Positions 1-8,026 of a stretch of 64,000 nucleotides of DNA are shown here, in pieces; positions within the stretch are counted from its first letter, which is position 1; the number at the start of each line of letters is the position of its first letter. Both the position numbers and the translations under genes were made by a program. The DNA is from Actinoplanes lutulentus (GTDB lineage: Bacteria > Actinomycetota > Actinomycetes > Mycobacteriales > Micromonosporaceae): positions 1 through 64,000 of the forward strand of contig NZ_QLMJ01000020.1 in the NCBI RefSeq assembly GCF_003259845.1, written 5' to 3'. The notes under the pieces were generated by a model. It ran no database searches. It saw only the letters and a program-made list of their open reading frames with translations, and was not told the origin of the DNA.

Positions 1-477
1 CTCTCCTTCTGATCTAGACAATCCGAAGGATCTGCGGTGGCCGCCTCTTTCGTCCCGGAAAGTCCGGGTCATACACCACTTCGGTGGACGTGACCGTAGC
101 GCCCCCGGGCGGTGGGTGCAGGCCGCAGGTGGTGCAGGCCTCGGGTGGTGCAGGCCGCGGGTTCATGCAGCGGCAGGGACGGAGGCACAAACGATGAACT
201 CAAGCGACGACCGCAGATGGAGGGCGCAGGCGGTGGGTCGAGGACGGCAAAGGGAGCCCACCAAGCGCTGTCCCCGCGAACCTGGGCGGATGAGTCGCCT
301 CGGCCGCCAAGAGGTGATCAGCGGAACACCGGCTGCCTGCCTATCCGCTTGACCTGGACAAACGCACAAGCGATCACCTTGTGATCATCTGGATGGTGCC
401 TGATTGACCGCTGAGGAGGGGCTGCATGACACCTGGGCACTGCGGGAAACCAGGGGCGCGGGTTACCGTAGTTGATC
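1..477. other. Left-edge region without a supportable gene
   Basis: No reading frame here looks like a real protein; the open frames are short and of biased composition. Around 112-165 there are about three imperfect copies of an 18-base unit containing GTGCAGGCC. A strong Shine-Dalgarno sequence (GAGGAGGGG at 412-420) stands before an ATG at 426, but that frame encodes only a biased 71-residue peptide. It is out of frame with the kinase gene that starts about 50 bases later, so it may be a leader peptide or mark a frameshift in the gene start. Confidence 0.4.
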
Positions 478-1245
478 ATGAGTGCGGAGCATGCGTTACC
501 TGGCGGCCGGACGGGGGGTGCGGTTCGCGTCGGGGATACCGTGCGCCGGCCGGCCGGATCGTGGACACCCGCGGTTCATTCCCTGCTTCAGCACCTCGAG
601 GATGCCGGATTCGATGGGGCGCCCGCGCCTCGTGGCATTGACGGCGTCGGCCGGGAGATCCTCACCCTTCTTCCCGGCGAGACGGTCGGTGAGGGCCGGC
701 CCTATCCGGAGTGGGCGCACAGCGACGAGACGTTGTGGCAGGTCGCGCAGTGGTTGCGGGAGTATCACGCGGTTGTCGCCGGCTTCGTTCCGCCGGCCGG
801 GGCGCAGTGGCGCAAGGGTGGCGCCTGGGAGCCGGGGCTGATCATCGGACACAACGACGCCGCGCCGTGCAACGCGGTCTGGTCGGGGGAGCGGATCACC
901 GGGTTCTTCGGGTGGGACTTCGCCGGCCCGGTCACCGCCGCGGCGGATCTGGCGTTCACCGTGTTCGCGTGGGTCCCGCTCAGCGCGCGGGCGGTGGCGA
1001 CATCGGAGGGCTTCATCGCCTTCGGCGATCGCCAGCGCAGGCTCCGGCTCATGCTTGACGCTTACGGTTGGCGAGGCGAGAGCACCGAGATGGTACGCGA
1101 GACGCGGGACCGGATCAGCGCGTCCATTCACGACATCCGGCGACTCGCAGCGGCGGGCGATCCGGGATGCCGGCAGCTCGTCGAAGCCGGCTACGACCTG
1201 GAGCTGGCAGCCGCGGTGAAGGAACTCGCCACCTTCCCCCGCTGA
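478..1245 (+). CDS. Aminoglycoside phosphotransferase (APH)-family kinase-like protein
   Basis: A 255-residue protein of the APH/choline kinase fold, which transfers phosphate from ATP to small molecules; the substrate cannot be told from sequence. The catalytic loop is seen as GHNDAAPCNAVW (roughly residue 124 onward) with its Asp and Asn, and the metal-binding segment as FGWDFAGP about 20 residues later. The N-lobe starts at a GGRTGG glycine-rich stretch, which suggests that the protein is complete but short. I chose ATG 478 over TTG 472; neither has a good ribosome site. A strong RBS lies before an out-of-frame ATG at 426, so the true start may be upstream with a frameshift. Likely a housekeeping or resistance-like orphan kinase rather than a proven resistance enzyme. 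Confidence 0.75.
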   Translation: MSAEHALPGGRTGGAVRVGDTVRRPAGSWTPAVHSLLQHLEDAGFDGAPAPRGIDGVGREILTLLPGETVGEGRPYPEWAHSDETLWQVAQWLREYHAVVAGFVPPAGAQWRKGGAWEPGLIIGHNDAAPCNAVWSGERITGFFGWDFAGPVTAAADLAFTVFAWVPLSARAVATSEGFIAFGDRQRRLRLMLDAYGWRGESTEMVRETRDRISASIHDIRRLAAAGDPGCRQLVEAGYDLELAAAVKELATFPR

Positions 1246-1322
1246 CCGGCAGCCGAACGGCGGCGATTCCAGGGCAGGGCGCCGGCAAGGGGCCAGCAAG
1301 GACCAGAGCGCACCGTGGGCTC

Positions 1323-2132
1323 ATGAACCAGCAGACACTTCGTCAGACATCGATCAGCGCTCTCGGCACCATCCTCGGGATCTGGGCTCACCCGGACGAC
1401 GAGGCGTACCTGTCCGGTGGGCTCATGGCTCTGGCCCGCGACGCCGGGTCCCGGGTCGTCTGTGTGACCGCTACTCGTGGGGAACTCGGCACCGCCGAGC
1501 CCGACCGTTGGCCGCCCGGCCCGTTGGCGGCCCGGCGAACCGAGGAGTTGCGGGACTGCCTCGGCATTCTCGGGGTGACCGAGCACCACTGGCTCGGGTA
1601 CCGCGACGGGCAGTGTGACCGGGTTCCACCGAGCGGAGCGATCGCCCGGCTCGGTGACCTGATCGACGAGGTACGCCCGGACACGGTGGTGACGTTCGGC
1701 CCGGACGGCAACACCGGGCACCCCGACCATCGGGCCGTGGGTCGCTGGGCGGCAGCCGCCGTCTCCTGGGCTGCTCCGGCGGGTACGCGGCTGCTGCAAG
1801 CTGCCGTCACCACCGACTGGGCGCATCGTTGGCGCCCGACAAATCAGCGGTTCAGTGTCTTCATGCCAGGATTCCCGGTGACCCACGCCGAGTCATCCCT
1901 CGCTCTGCACCTGGCGCTCGACCCGGTGACGCTGGACCGCAAGGTACGTGCACTGACCGCCCAGGCCACCCAGACCGCAGGCCTGATCGGGGTGATGGGA
2001 TCCGGCGAATACGCGGCATGGGTCGCCGACGAGGCCTTCGTCGAAGCCTGGCCCGAACCGGACCCGACGACCTGCGACCGCTGCTGGTGGAACCACGAGT
2101 CAGCCTCCTGGCACTGCGCCACCCACCCCTGA
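1323..2132 (+). CDS. PIG-L / LmbE family deacetylase
   Basis: A 269-residue zinc-dependent N-acetyl deacetylase of the PIG-L family, whose members act on GlcNAc-type sugars (mycothiol biosynthesis and conjugate cleavage, glycopeptide tailoring). The N-terminal zinc motif AHPDDE is at about residues 19-24, and the second motif GHPDHR is near residue 130. The start ATG at 1323 gives the usual distance to AHPDDE; a longer upstream frame adds only biased sequence overlapping the kinase gene. It stands 77 bases behind that gene on the same strand. Specific substrate is unknown: it differs from obvious MshB/Mca contexts because no mycothiol gene is nearby. Confidence 0.85.
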   Translation: MNQQTLRQTSISALGTILGIWAHPDDEAYLSGGLMALARDAGSRVVCVTATRGELGTAEPDRWPPGPLAARRTEELRDCLGILGVTEHHWLGYRDGQCDRVPPSGAIARLGDLIDEVRPDTVVTFGPDGNTGHPDHRAVGRWAAAAVSWAAPAGTRLLQAAVTTDWAHRWRPTNQRFSVFMPGFPVTHAESSLALHLALDPVTLDRKVRALTAQATQTAGLIGVMGSGEYAAWVADEAFVEAWPEPDPTTCDRCWWNHESASWHCATHP

Positions 2133-2326
2133 CCGCTCAAGCCATCCACCCCACCCACCAACCGCTCAAGCCACCCCACCCACCAACCGCTCAAACCACT
2201 CGCCACCAACCGGGCCCAAGCAGCATCGAAACAACAGCCACAGCCAGCCACGAAGACCCAGCCGCGAAGGTCCAGGACCGGGCTTGGCTTGACCTGAAGG
2301 CGGCTTGAAGTTGCACGCTCGGACGC
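2132..2326. repeat. Short imperfect tandem repeat in intergenic DNA
   Basis: Immediately after the PIG-L gene are about three degenerate copies of a 23-29 base unit that begins ACCGCTCAA and ends CACCA (2132-2160, 2161-2185, 2186-2208). The rest of the gap up to 2326 shows no gene. The unit is pyrimidine-rich on the plus strand and shows no hairpin. Confidence 0.55.
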
Positions 2327-3250
2327 ATGGCTGATTCGGGAATTTCGGTGATCGGGACAGGGGCCATCGGCAGTGCGGTGGCCCGCCGCCTTCTAGCGGC
2401 AGGCCGGCCCGTGACCGTCTGGAACCGCACTGCCCGCCGCACGGCCGGCCTGGTCAGCGACGGCGCACATCAAGCAAACTCCCTCGCCGACGCCTTCCAA
2501 AGACACGACCTCATCGTGCTCACCGTGACCGACTACGAAGCGGCCCGCCACTGCCTAGCCGGCGCGGCAGCCCAAGACGCCACCCAAAACGCCACCCAAA
2601 ACGCCACCCAAAACGCCACCCAAAACCCCACCCCAGACCTCACCGGCCGGACCGTAGTCGTGATGTGCACCGGCACACCCGACGACGCACGCGCCACCGC
2701 CAACCTGGTAACCCGTCTAAACGGCGACTACCTCGACGCAGGCGTGCAGACCCCTCCCGATGCGATCACCACCGCCTCCGCGACCATCCTCTACAGCGGT
2801 CCGAGAGAACTCTTCGAGCGGCACACCCCGACATTCGAGCTGTTCGGCGAACCCCGGTTCGCCGGACCCACCCCGGAAGCAGCCGCAACCTGGGATCTGG
2901 CGCTCTTCGGGGTCTGGTACGACGCTCAGCTCGGCCTGCTCCGGGCGCTGAAGACAGCCCAGGACGCGGGAATCGACGTCACCGAGTTCGCGGAGACCGC
3001 CGACAAAACGCTCGGATACCTCCAAGCGAAAACAACAGCAAGCGAGGTGAAGAACCGGGTGTATCCGGCTGGGCCCGCCAACCTCCACGAGCACCTGACC
3101 GTCATCAACCAGCTCATCGAGACCCGCGAGAACACCAGCCTGAAAGACCTGCCCACCATCAGGACCAGGATCGAAGAGCTGATCGCCGACAAGCGCGGAG
3201 ACGACGGGCTGACGGCGATAACCGCCGGGCCGGTCACGCCTGAAGCATGA
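2327..3250 (+). CDS. NAD(P)-binding imine reductase / beta-hydroxyacid dehydrogenase-like protein
   Basis: A 307-residue member of the 6-phosphogluconate-dehydrogenase superfamily. The Rossmann motif GTGAIGSAVA lies at residues 10-19 and is followed by VTVWNRT, which favours NADP (the Arg after Asn). The C-terminal half is helical with an LFGVWYDAQLG stretch typical of actinobacterial imine reductase-like proteins. Around residues 84-104 it has an insertion of four perfect 12-base repeats that encode repeated Ala-Thr-Gln-Asn (2579-2626). This lies in the surface loop after the nucleotide-binding domain and is probably a slippage expansion. Reaction and substrate are unknown. It faces the fadB gene convergently. 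Confidence 0.75.
   Translation: MADSGISVIGTGAIGSAVARRLLAAGRPVTVWNRTARRTAGLVSDGAHQANSLADAFQRHDLIVLTVTDYEAARHCLAGAAAQDATQNATQNATQNATQNPTPDLTGRTVVVMCTGTPDDARATANLVTRLNGDYLDAGVQTPPDAITTASATILYSGPRELFERHTPTFELFGEPRFAGPTPEAAATWDLALFGVWYDAQLGLLRALKTAQDAGIDVTEFAETADKTLGYLQAKTTASEVKNRVYPAGPANLHEHLTVINQLIETRENTSLKDLPTIRTRIEELIADKRGDDGLTAITAGPVTPEA
2579..2626 (+). repeat. Four perfect 12-bp tandem repeats inside a coding region
   Basis: Unit GCCACCCAAAAC repeated four times without mismatch, followed by a degenerate fifth copy. It is in frame and encodes ATQN repeats, so gain or loss of units would not disrupt the enzyme. Confidence 0.95.
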
Positions 3251-3259
3251 CCGGCCCGG
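3225..3259. terminator. Hairpin between convergent genes
   Basis: Arms CCGGGCCGGTCA (3225-3236) and TGACCGGCCCGG (3248-3259) form a perfect 12-bp stem with an 11-base loop. It overlaps the last codons of the imine reductase-like gene and sits just before the stop of the convergent fadB, so it probably terminates both. Confidence 0.75.
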
Positions 3260-3265
3260 AGAGTT

Positions 3266-5401
3266 TTAGAACGTCTCGCCTGCCGCGGCCTTCGTGACCA
3301 GCAGCGGCGGCGGGGTGAAGCGCGCCCCGTAACGCGCCGCGAGTTCCTCGGCGCGCGCGATGAAACCGGGGAGGCCGCCGGCGTACTGGTTGATGTACTG
3401 CAGGACGCCACCGGTCCAGCCCGGATATCCGATGCCGAAAATCGAGCCGATGTTGGCTTCGGCGACCGAGAGGAGGACGCCCTCGTCGAGGCACTTGACC
3501 GTTTCGATCGCCTCGATGAAGAGCATCCGCTCCTTCATGTCCTCGAACGGGATCTCGCGTCCGGCCGGGGTGCCGAAAGCGGAGAGCCCCGGCCAGAGGC
3601 CGGCCCGCTTGCCGTCGACATAGGAGTAGAAGCCGGCGCCGCCGGACCGGCCGGGCCGCTCGAACTCGTCGATCATCCGGTCGATGACCGCGTCGGCGGG
3701 GTGTGAGACATAGGAGGAACCTGCCGCGGCCTGATATTCCTTACGGATCTTGCGGGGCAGGGTCAGCGTCAGCTCGTCCATCAGCTGCAGCACCGGCGCC
3801 GGATATCCGGCCTGGCTGCTGGCCTGCTCGATGCTGGACGGCGGGGCGCCCTCGGCGAGCAGGGCGAGGCCCTCGTTGGTGAACGTGCCGATGACCCGGC
3901 TGGTGAAGAAGCCCCGGCTGTCGTTGACCACGATCGGGGTCTTGCGGAACAGCTTCACCACGGCCAGCGCGCGCCGGACGGCGAGATCGCCGGTCTGCGA
4001 ACCCTTGATGATCTCGACGAGCGGCATCTTGTCGACCGGCGAGAAGAAGTGCAGGCCGATGAAGTCGGCCTGGCGGCGGACCCCCTCGGCGAGCAGCGTG
4101 ATCGGCAGCGTCGAGGTGTTGGAGCAGAGCAGCGCGTCCGGCGCCACGACGTCCTCGATCTCGGCGAAGACCTTGTGCTTGAGCGCCGGGTCTTCGAAGA
4201 CCGCCTCGATCACCACGTCGGCGCCGGCCAGGTCGGCCACGTCAGCGGTCGCGGTGATCCGGTCGAGCAGGGCCTGCCCCTTGGCGTCGGTGAGCCGGCC
4301 GCGGGCGATGTCCTTGGCGACCAGCTTCTCCGAGTAGCCCTTGCCGCGCTCGGCAGACGAGAGAGACACATCCCGCAGGACCACGGAGACGCCCGCGCGA
4401 GCTGCCACGTAGGCGATCGCCGCGCCCATCATCCCGGCGCCCAGCACCGCGATCTTCTTGATCGGCGGCACGTCGCCCACCGACCGGCCGTTCACCTCGT
4501 TCAGGTCGAAGAAGAACGCCTTGATCATGTTCTTGGCGACCGGGCCGGTGACCAGCTCGACGAAGTACCGCGTCTCGATGACGAACGCGGTGTCCACATC
4601 GACCTGAGCGCCCTCGACGGCGGCGGACAGGATGTTGCGCGGCGCCGGGTAGGGCGCGCCCTTGAGCTGCTTGCGCAGGTTGGCCGGGAACGCCGGCAGC
4701 TGCGCGGCAAGCGCCGGGGTGGACGGCGTGCCACCGGGGATCTTGTAGCCCTTGACATCCCACGGCTGGACAGCGGCCGGGTTCGCCAGGATCCACGCAC
4801 GCGCCGCGGCGAGCAGCTCCTCCGGAGTGTCCACCAGCTCGTCGATCAGGCCGAGCTCCTTGGCGGCCGCCGCGCGGTGCCGGGTGCCCTGGAGCAGCAC
4901 CTTCGTCAGGGCGACGAACAAACCCAAGAGCCTTACGGTACGCACGACGCCGCCACCGGCCGGCAGCAGACCGAGGGTGACCTCGGGCAGGCCGACCTCC
5001 AGCCGCGGATTGTTCAGCGCGATCCGGCGGTGGGTGGCGAGCGCCAGTTCCAGGCCGCCGCCGAGCGCGGAGCCGTTGAGTGCGGCGACGACCGGCTTGC
5101 CGAGCGTCTCCAGCCGGCGCAGCTGGCCCTTGACCCGGGTGCCGAGCTCGTAGACCTCGGCGCCGCGGTCGGCCGGCACCGAACCGAGCTGGTCGAGGTC
5201 GCCACCGGCGAACCAGGAGTTCTTCGCCGAGGTGATGATGACGCCGGTGATCGAATCCTTCTCGGCTTCCAGCCGATCAACAATCGAACCCATGCTGCGG
5301 ACGTACGCGTCGTTCATGGTGTTGGCGCCGCGCGCCGGATCGTCGAGGGTGAGCACGACGATGCCGTCATCACCGCGGTCCCAGCGGATGGTCTCAGTCA
5401 T
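3266..5401 (-). CDS. fadB: Fatty-acid oxidation multifunctional protein (enoyl-CoA hydratase / 3-hydroxyacyl-CoA dehydrogenase)
   Basis: A 711-residue alpha subunit of the beta-oxidation complex, the usual length. The N-terminal crotonase domain (about 1-220) has the oxyanion stretch GSALGGGLELAL and the catalytic-glutamate region GLPEVTLGLLPAGGG. The NAD-binding 3-hydroxyacyl-CoA dehydrogenase domain starts with GAGMMGAAIA near residue 320 and carries the catalytic His in HFFSPVDKMPLVEII; the C-terminal HAD domain follows. It hydrates 2-enoyl-CoA and oxidises 3-hydroxyacyl-CoA in the cytoplasm. It lies 15 bases downstream of the thiolase gene on the same strand, giving the fadA-fadB operon order, and is likely controlled by the divergent double TetR regulator. 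Confidence 0.95.
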   Translation of the reverse strand: MTETIRWDRGDDGIVVLTLDDPARGANTMNDAYVRSMGSIVDRLEAEKDSITGVIITSAKNSWFAGGDLDQLGSVPADRGAEVYELGTRVKGQLRRLETLGKPVVAALNGSALGGGLELALATHRRIALNNPRLEVGLPEVTLGLLPAGGGVVRTVRLLGLFVALTKVLLQGTRHRAAAAKELGLIDELVDTPEELLAAARAWILANPAAVQPWDVKGYKIPGGTPSTPALAAQLPAFPANLRKQLKGAPYPAPRNILSAAVEGAQVDVDTAFVIETRYFVELVTGPVAKNMIKAFFFDLNEVNGRSVGDVPPIKKIAVLGAGMMGAAIAYVAARAGVSVVLRDVSLSSAERGKGYSEKLVAKDIARGRLTDAKGQALLDRITATADVADLAGADVVIEAVFEDPALKHKVFAEIEDVVAPDALLCSNTSTLPITLLAEGVRRQADFIGLHFFSPVDKMPLVEIIKGSQTGDLAVRRALAVVKLFRKTPIVVNDSRGFFTSRVIGTFTNEGLALLAEGAPPSSIEQASSQAGYPAPVLQLMDELTLTLPRKIRKEYQAAAGSSYVSHPADAVIDRMIDEFERPGRSGGAGFYSYVDGKRAGLWPGLSAFGTPAGREIPFEDMKERMLFIEAIETVKCLDEGVLLSVAEANIGSIFGIGYPGWTGGVLQYINQYAGGLPGFIARAEELAARYGARFTPPPLLVTKAAAGETF

Positions 5402-5416
5402 GATGAAGAAAGCCCC

Positions 5417-6631
5417 TCAGAGTCGCTCGACGATGGTGGCGATGCCCATGCCGCCGCCGATGCAGAGGGTGGCCAGGCCGTACCGGCCGCCTCGCCGCTC
5501 CAGCTCGTCGACGAGGGTGCCGAGGATCATGGCGCCGGTGGCGCCCAGCGGGTGACCCATGGCGATCGCGCCGCCGTTGACGTTCACGATCTCGGGGTCG
5601 AGTTTGAGGTCCTCGATGAAGTGCAGGACCACGGCGGCGAACGCCTCGTTGATCTCGACGAGGTCGAGGTCGTCGACGGTGAGGCCGGCCTTGTCGAGGG
5701 CCTTGCGGGCGGCCGGGGCCGGACCGGTCAGCATGATCGTCGGGTCGGCGCCGCTGAGTGCGGCGGCGACGATGCGGGCGCGGGGCGTGACCCCGGCGCG
5801 CACGCCGGCGGCTTCCGAGCCGACCATCACGAGGGCGGCGCCGTCGACGATGCCCGACGAGTTGCCGGCCGAGTGGACGTGGTTGATCTTCTCGACCCAG
5901 TGGTATTTCTGCAGGGCCACCGCGTCGAAGCCGCCCTGGTCGCCGATCACGGCGAACGACGCCGGCAGCTTGCCGAGGCTCTCGACCGTCGACTCGGCAC
6001 GGATGTGCTCGTCGTGGTCGAGGATCAGCAGGCCGTTGCGGTCGTGGACCGGCACCACGGACTTCGCGAAGTACCCGTTCTGCCAGGCCTTGGCGGCTTT
6101 CTGCTGTGAGCCCACCGCGAACGCGTCGACGGCCTCACGGTTGTAGCCGTCGAGGGTCGCGATCAGGTCGGCGCTGATGCCCTGCGGGATGAAGTCGGTG
6201 TTGAGACTGGTCTCCGGGTCGAGCGCCCAGGCGCCGCCGTCGGAGCCCATCGGCACCCGCGACATGGACTCGACGCCGCCGGCGAGGACCAGGTCCTCCC
6301 AGCCGGAGCGGATCTTCTGTGCGGCGATGTTCACCGCTTCCAGCCCCGAACCGCAGAAGCGGTTGAGCTGGACGCCGGCCGTCGTGTACGGCAGACCGGC
6401 CGCGATCGCCGCTGTCTTGGCGATGTCGGAACCCTGGTCGCCGAGTGGGGAAACGACGCCGAGCACGACGTCGTCGATCTCGGCCGGGTCCACGTCGGGG
6501 AAGCGCCGGCGCAGTTCGTCGATGAGACCGACGACCAGCGAGATGGGCTTCACCCCGTGCAGCGAACCGGTCTTCTTGCCGCGCCCGCGCGGTGTGCGCA
6601 CGGCGTCGTAGATGAAGGCCTCGGTAGTCAT
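5417..6631 (-). CDS. fadA: Acetyl-CoA C-acyltransferase (thiolase)
   Basis: A 404-residue thiolase that cleaves 3-ketoacyl-CoA to acetyl-CoA and a shortened acyl-CoA, the last step of each beta-oxidation round. The nucleophile Cys is in LNRFCGSGLEAVN near residue 92; the C-terminal active-site His is in GGAIAMGHPLGATGA and the second Cys in LCIGGGMG. It is the first gene of the fadA-fadB operon and starts 113 bases from the divergent regulator gene. Length and motifs are complete. Confidence 0.95.
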   Translation of the reverse strand: MTTEAFIYDAVRTPRGRGKKTGSLHGVKPISLVVGLIDELRRRFPDVDPAEIDDVVLGVVSPLGDQGSDIAKTAAIAAGLPYTTAGVQLNRFCGSGLEAVNIAAQKIRSGWEDLVLAGGVESMSRVPMGSDGGAWALDPETSLNTDFIPQGISADLIATLDGYNREAVDAFAVGSQQKAAKAWQNGYFAKSVVPVHDRNGLLILDHDEHIRAESTVESLGKLPASFAVIGDQGGFDAVALQKYHWVEKINHVHSAGNSSGIVDGAALVMVGSEAAGVRAGVTPRARIVAAALSGADPTIMLTGPAPAARKALDKAGLTVDDLDLVEINEAFAAVVLHFIEDLKLDPEIVNVNGGAIAMGHPLGATGAMILGTLVDELERRGGRYGLATLCIGGGMGIATIVERL

Positions 6632-6744
6632 CGCCTGCTCCTTCGGATGCGAATTGCGGCTAACTTTTGCCGATGTTTCCGCTTGATGTCAAGGCTATGA
6701 GACGCAACCTGCCGCGAACTGGAAATCACGGCTAGGCTGATCGC

Positions 6745-7926
6745 GTGCAGATCGCGGCGGTACCCGGGGAGCCTGCGCCCGAGGTGCGTAAACGCCCCAA
6801 GGATCGTAAGGCGCAGCTCGCGCTGGCCGCCGCCGAACTCTTCTGCGACCGCGGTTACCACGGCGTCAGCCTCGACGAGATCGCCACCGCGGTCGGCATC
6901 AGCGGGCCGGCGATCTACCGCCACTTCCCGAACAAGTACGCCATGCTCGTCTTCGCCACCCGCAAGCTCACCGACAACGTGCTGGCCGCGACCGAGCTGG
7001 CCGATCTCGACGAGCTGCTGCAGGCGCTGGCCCGGCTCGCCGTTCAGGGGCGCAAGGTCGCCGGCCTCTATCAGTGGGAGTGGCGTTATCTGGACGCCGA
7101 GCACCGCGACGAGTTCCGGGGCGATCTCGAGATCCTGGTGCGGCGATTGGCCGTACCCTTGCTGGCTCTGCGTCCTTCAATGAGTGAGAACGATGCGGAA
7201 GCGCTGGTCCGGGCCGTGCTCAGTGTGTTCGGCAGTCTCGGCACGCATCGCGCGGCAATCGCGAAAGGGCGCGGTGAGGCCGCGCTGCACCGGATGGCGT
7301 GGGCGGTGCTGCGTGAGGAGCCGCCGACGCCGGCTCCGGTCCCTGCGGGAGGAATGGAAGAGCAGACCCTGCGGGTGGGCGCGCGCCGCGAGATCCTCCT
7401 GGCCGAGGCGATCAAGCTCTTCCATCGGTACGGGTACCACGCTGTCGGTGTCGAAGAGATCGGCCGGGCCGCGGGGATCAACGCGTCCAGCGTCTACCGA
7501 TACTTCCCCGGCAAGGCGGACCTGCTGGCCGCGGCGTTCTATCGCGCCTCCGAGCGGGTCGCCGAGGCCACGGCGGTCGCGCTGACCGGAGCGCAGAGCG
7601 ACGAGGACGCGCTGCGCCGGATGGCGCAGTCCTATGTCGACCTGACGTTCGAGCGCAGCGCCCTGGTCTCGGTCTACCTCGCGGAGAACAACAACCTGCC
7701 CGAGGCCGACCGGCACGAGCTGCGCAAGGTGCAGCGGCTGCACGTGGAGGAGTGGGTACGCCTTCTCGTCCGGCTGCGGCCCGAGCTGCCCGTCGCCGAG
7801 GCGCGGGTCCTGGTGCACGCCGCGCTGAACGTGGTGACCGACCTGAGCCGCTGGGTGCGTTTCGACCGGCGCACCGGGATGGACAAGCACCTGGTGCGAC
7901 TGGCGCTGAGCGTCCTCAAGGCGTGA
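6745..7926 (+). CDS. Double TetR-family regulator (two TetR units in one chain)
   Basis: A 393-residue protein carrying two complete TetR helix-turn-helix domains: the first at residues about 18-65 (ISGPAIYRHFPNKYAML) and the second at about 210-257 (NASSVYRYFPGKADLL), each followed by a helical ligand-binding-like region. Ordinary TetR proteins are about 200 residues and dimerise, so this chain is probably a fused tandem that acts as a pseudo-dimer. The GTG start at 6745 gives the expected short N-terminal arm. Being divergent from fadA-fadB and upstream of an acyl-CoA ligase gene, it is a good candidate repressor of fatty-acid degradation sensing an acyl-CoA. That role is inference. Confidence 0.85.
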   Translation: MQIAAVPGEPAPEVRKRPKDRKAQLALAAAELFCDRGYHGVSLDEIATAVGISGPAIYRHFPNKYAMLVFATRKLTDNVLAATELADLDELLQALARLAVQGRKVAGLYQWEWRYLDAEHRDEFRGDLEILVRRLAVPLLALRPSMSENDAEALVRAVLSVFGSLGTHRAAIAKGRGEAALHRMAWAVLREEPPTPAPVPAGGMEEQTLRVGARREILLAEAIKLFHRYGYHAVGVEEIGRAAGINASSVYRYFPGKADLLAAAFYRASERVAEATAVALTGAQSDEDALRRMAQSYVDLTFERSALVSVYLAENNNLPEADRHELRKVQRLHVEEWVRLLVRLRPELPVAEARVLVHAALNVVTDLSRWVRFDRRTGMDKHLVRLALSVLKA

Positions 7927-8026
7927 CGCCGTTCGAAAAGCCTGAAGTTAAGCAGAATTCGCCAACTGGTGATGGCTTTACCTGCGGCCTCTTCACAACA
8001 AGTTAATCGGGTTTTACAGTGCCGCC

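Noticed and set aside
4049..6109. 686-codon frame antisense to fadB and fadA
   Set aside because: Third-position GC shadow of two clearly assigned enzymes; no recognisable protein features.
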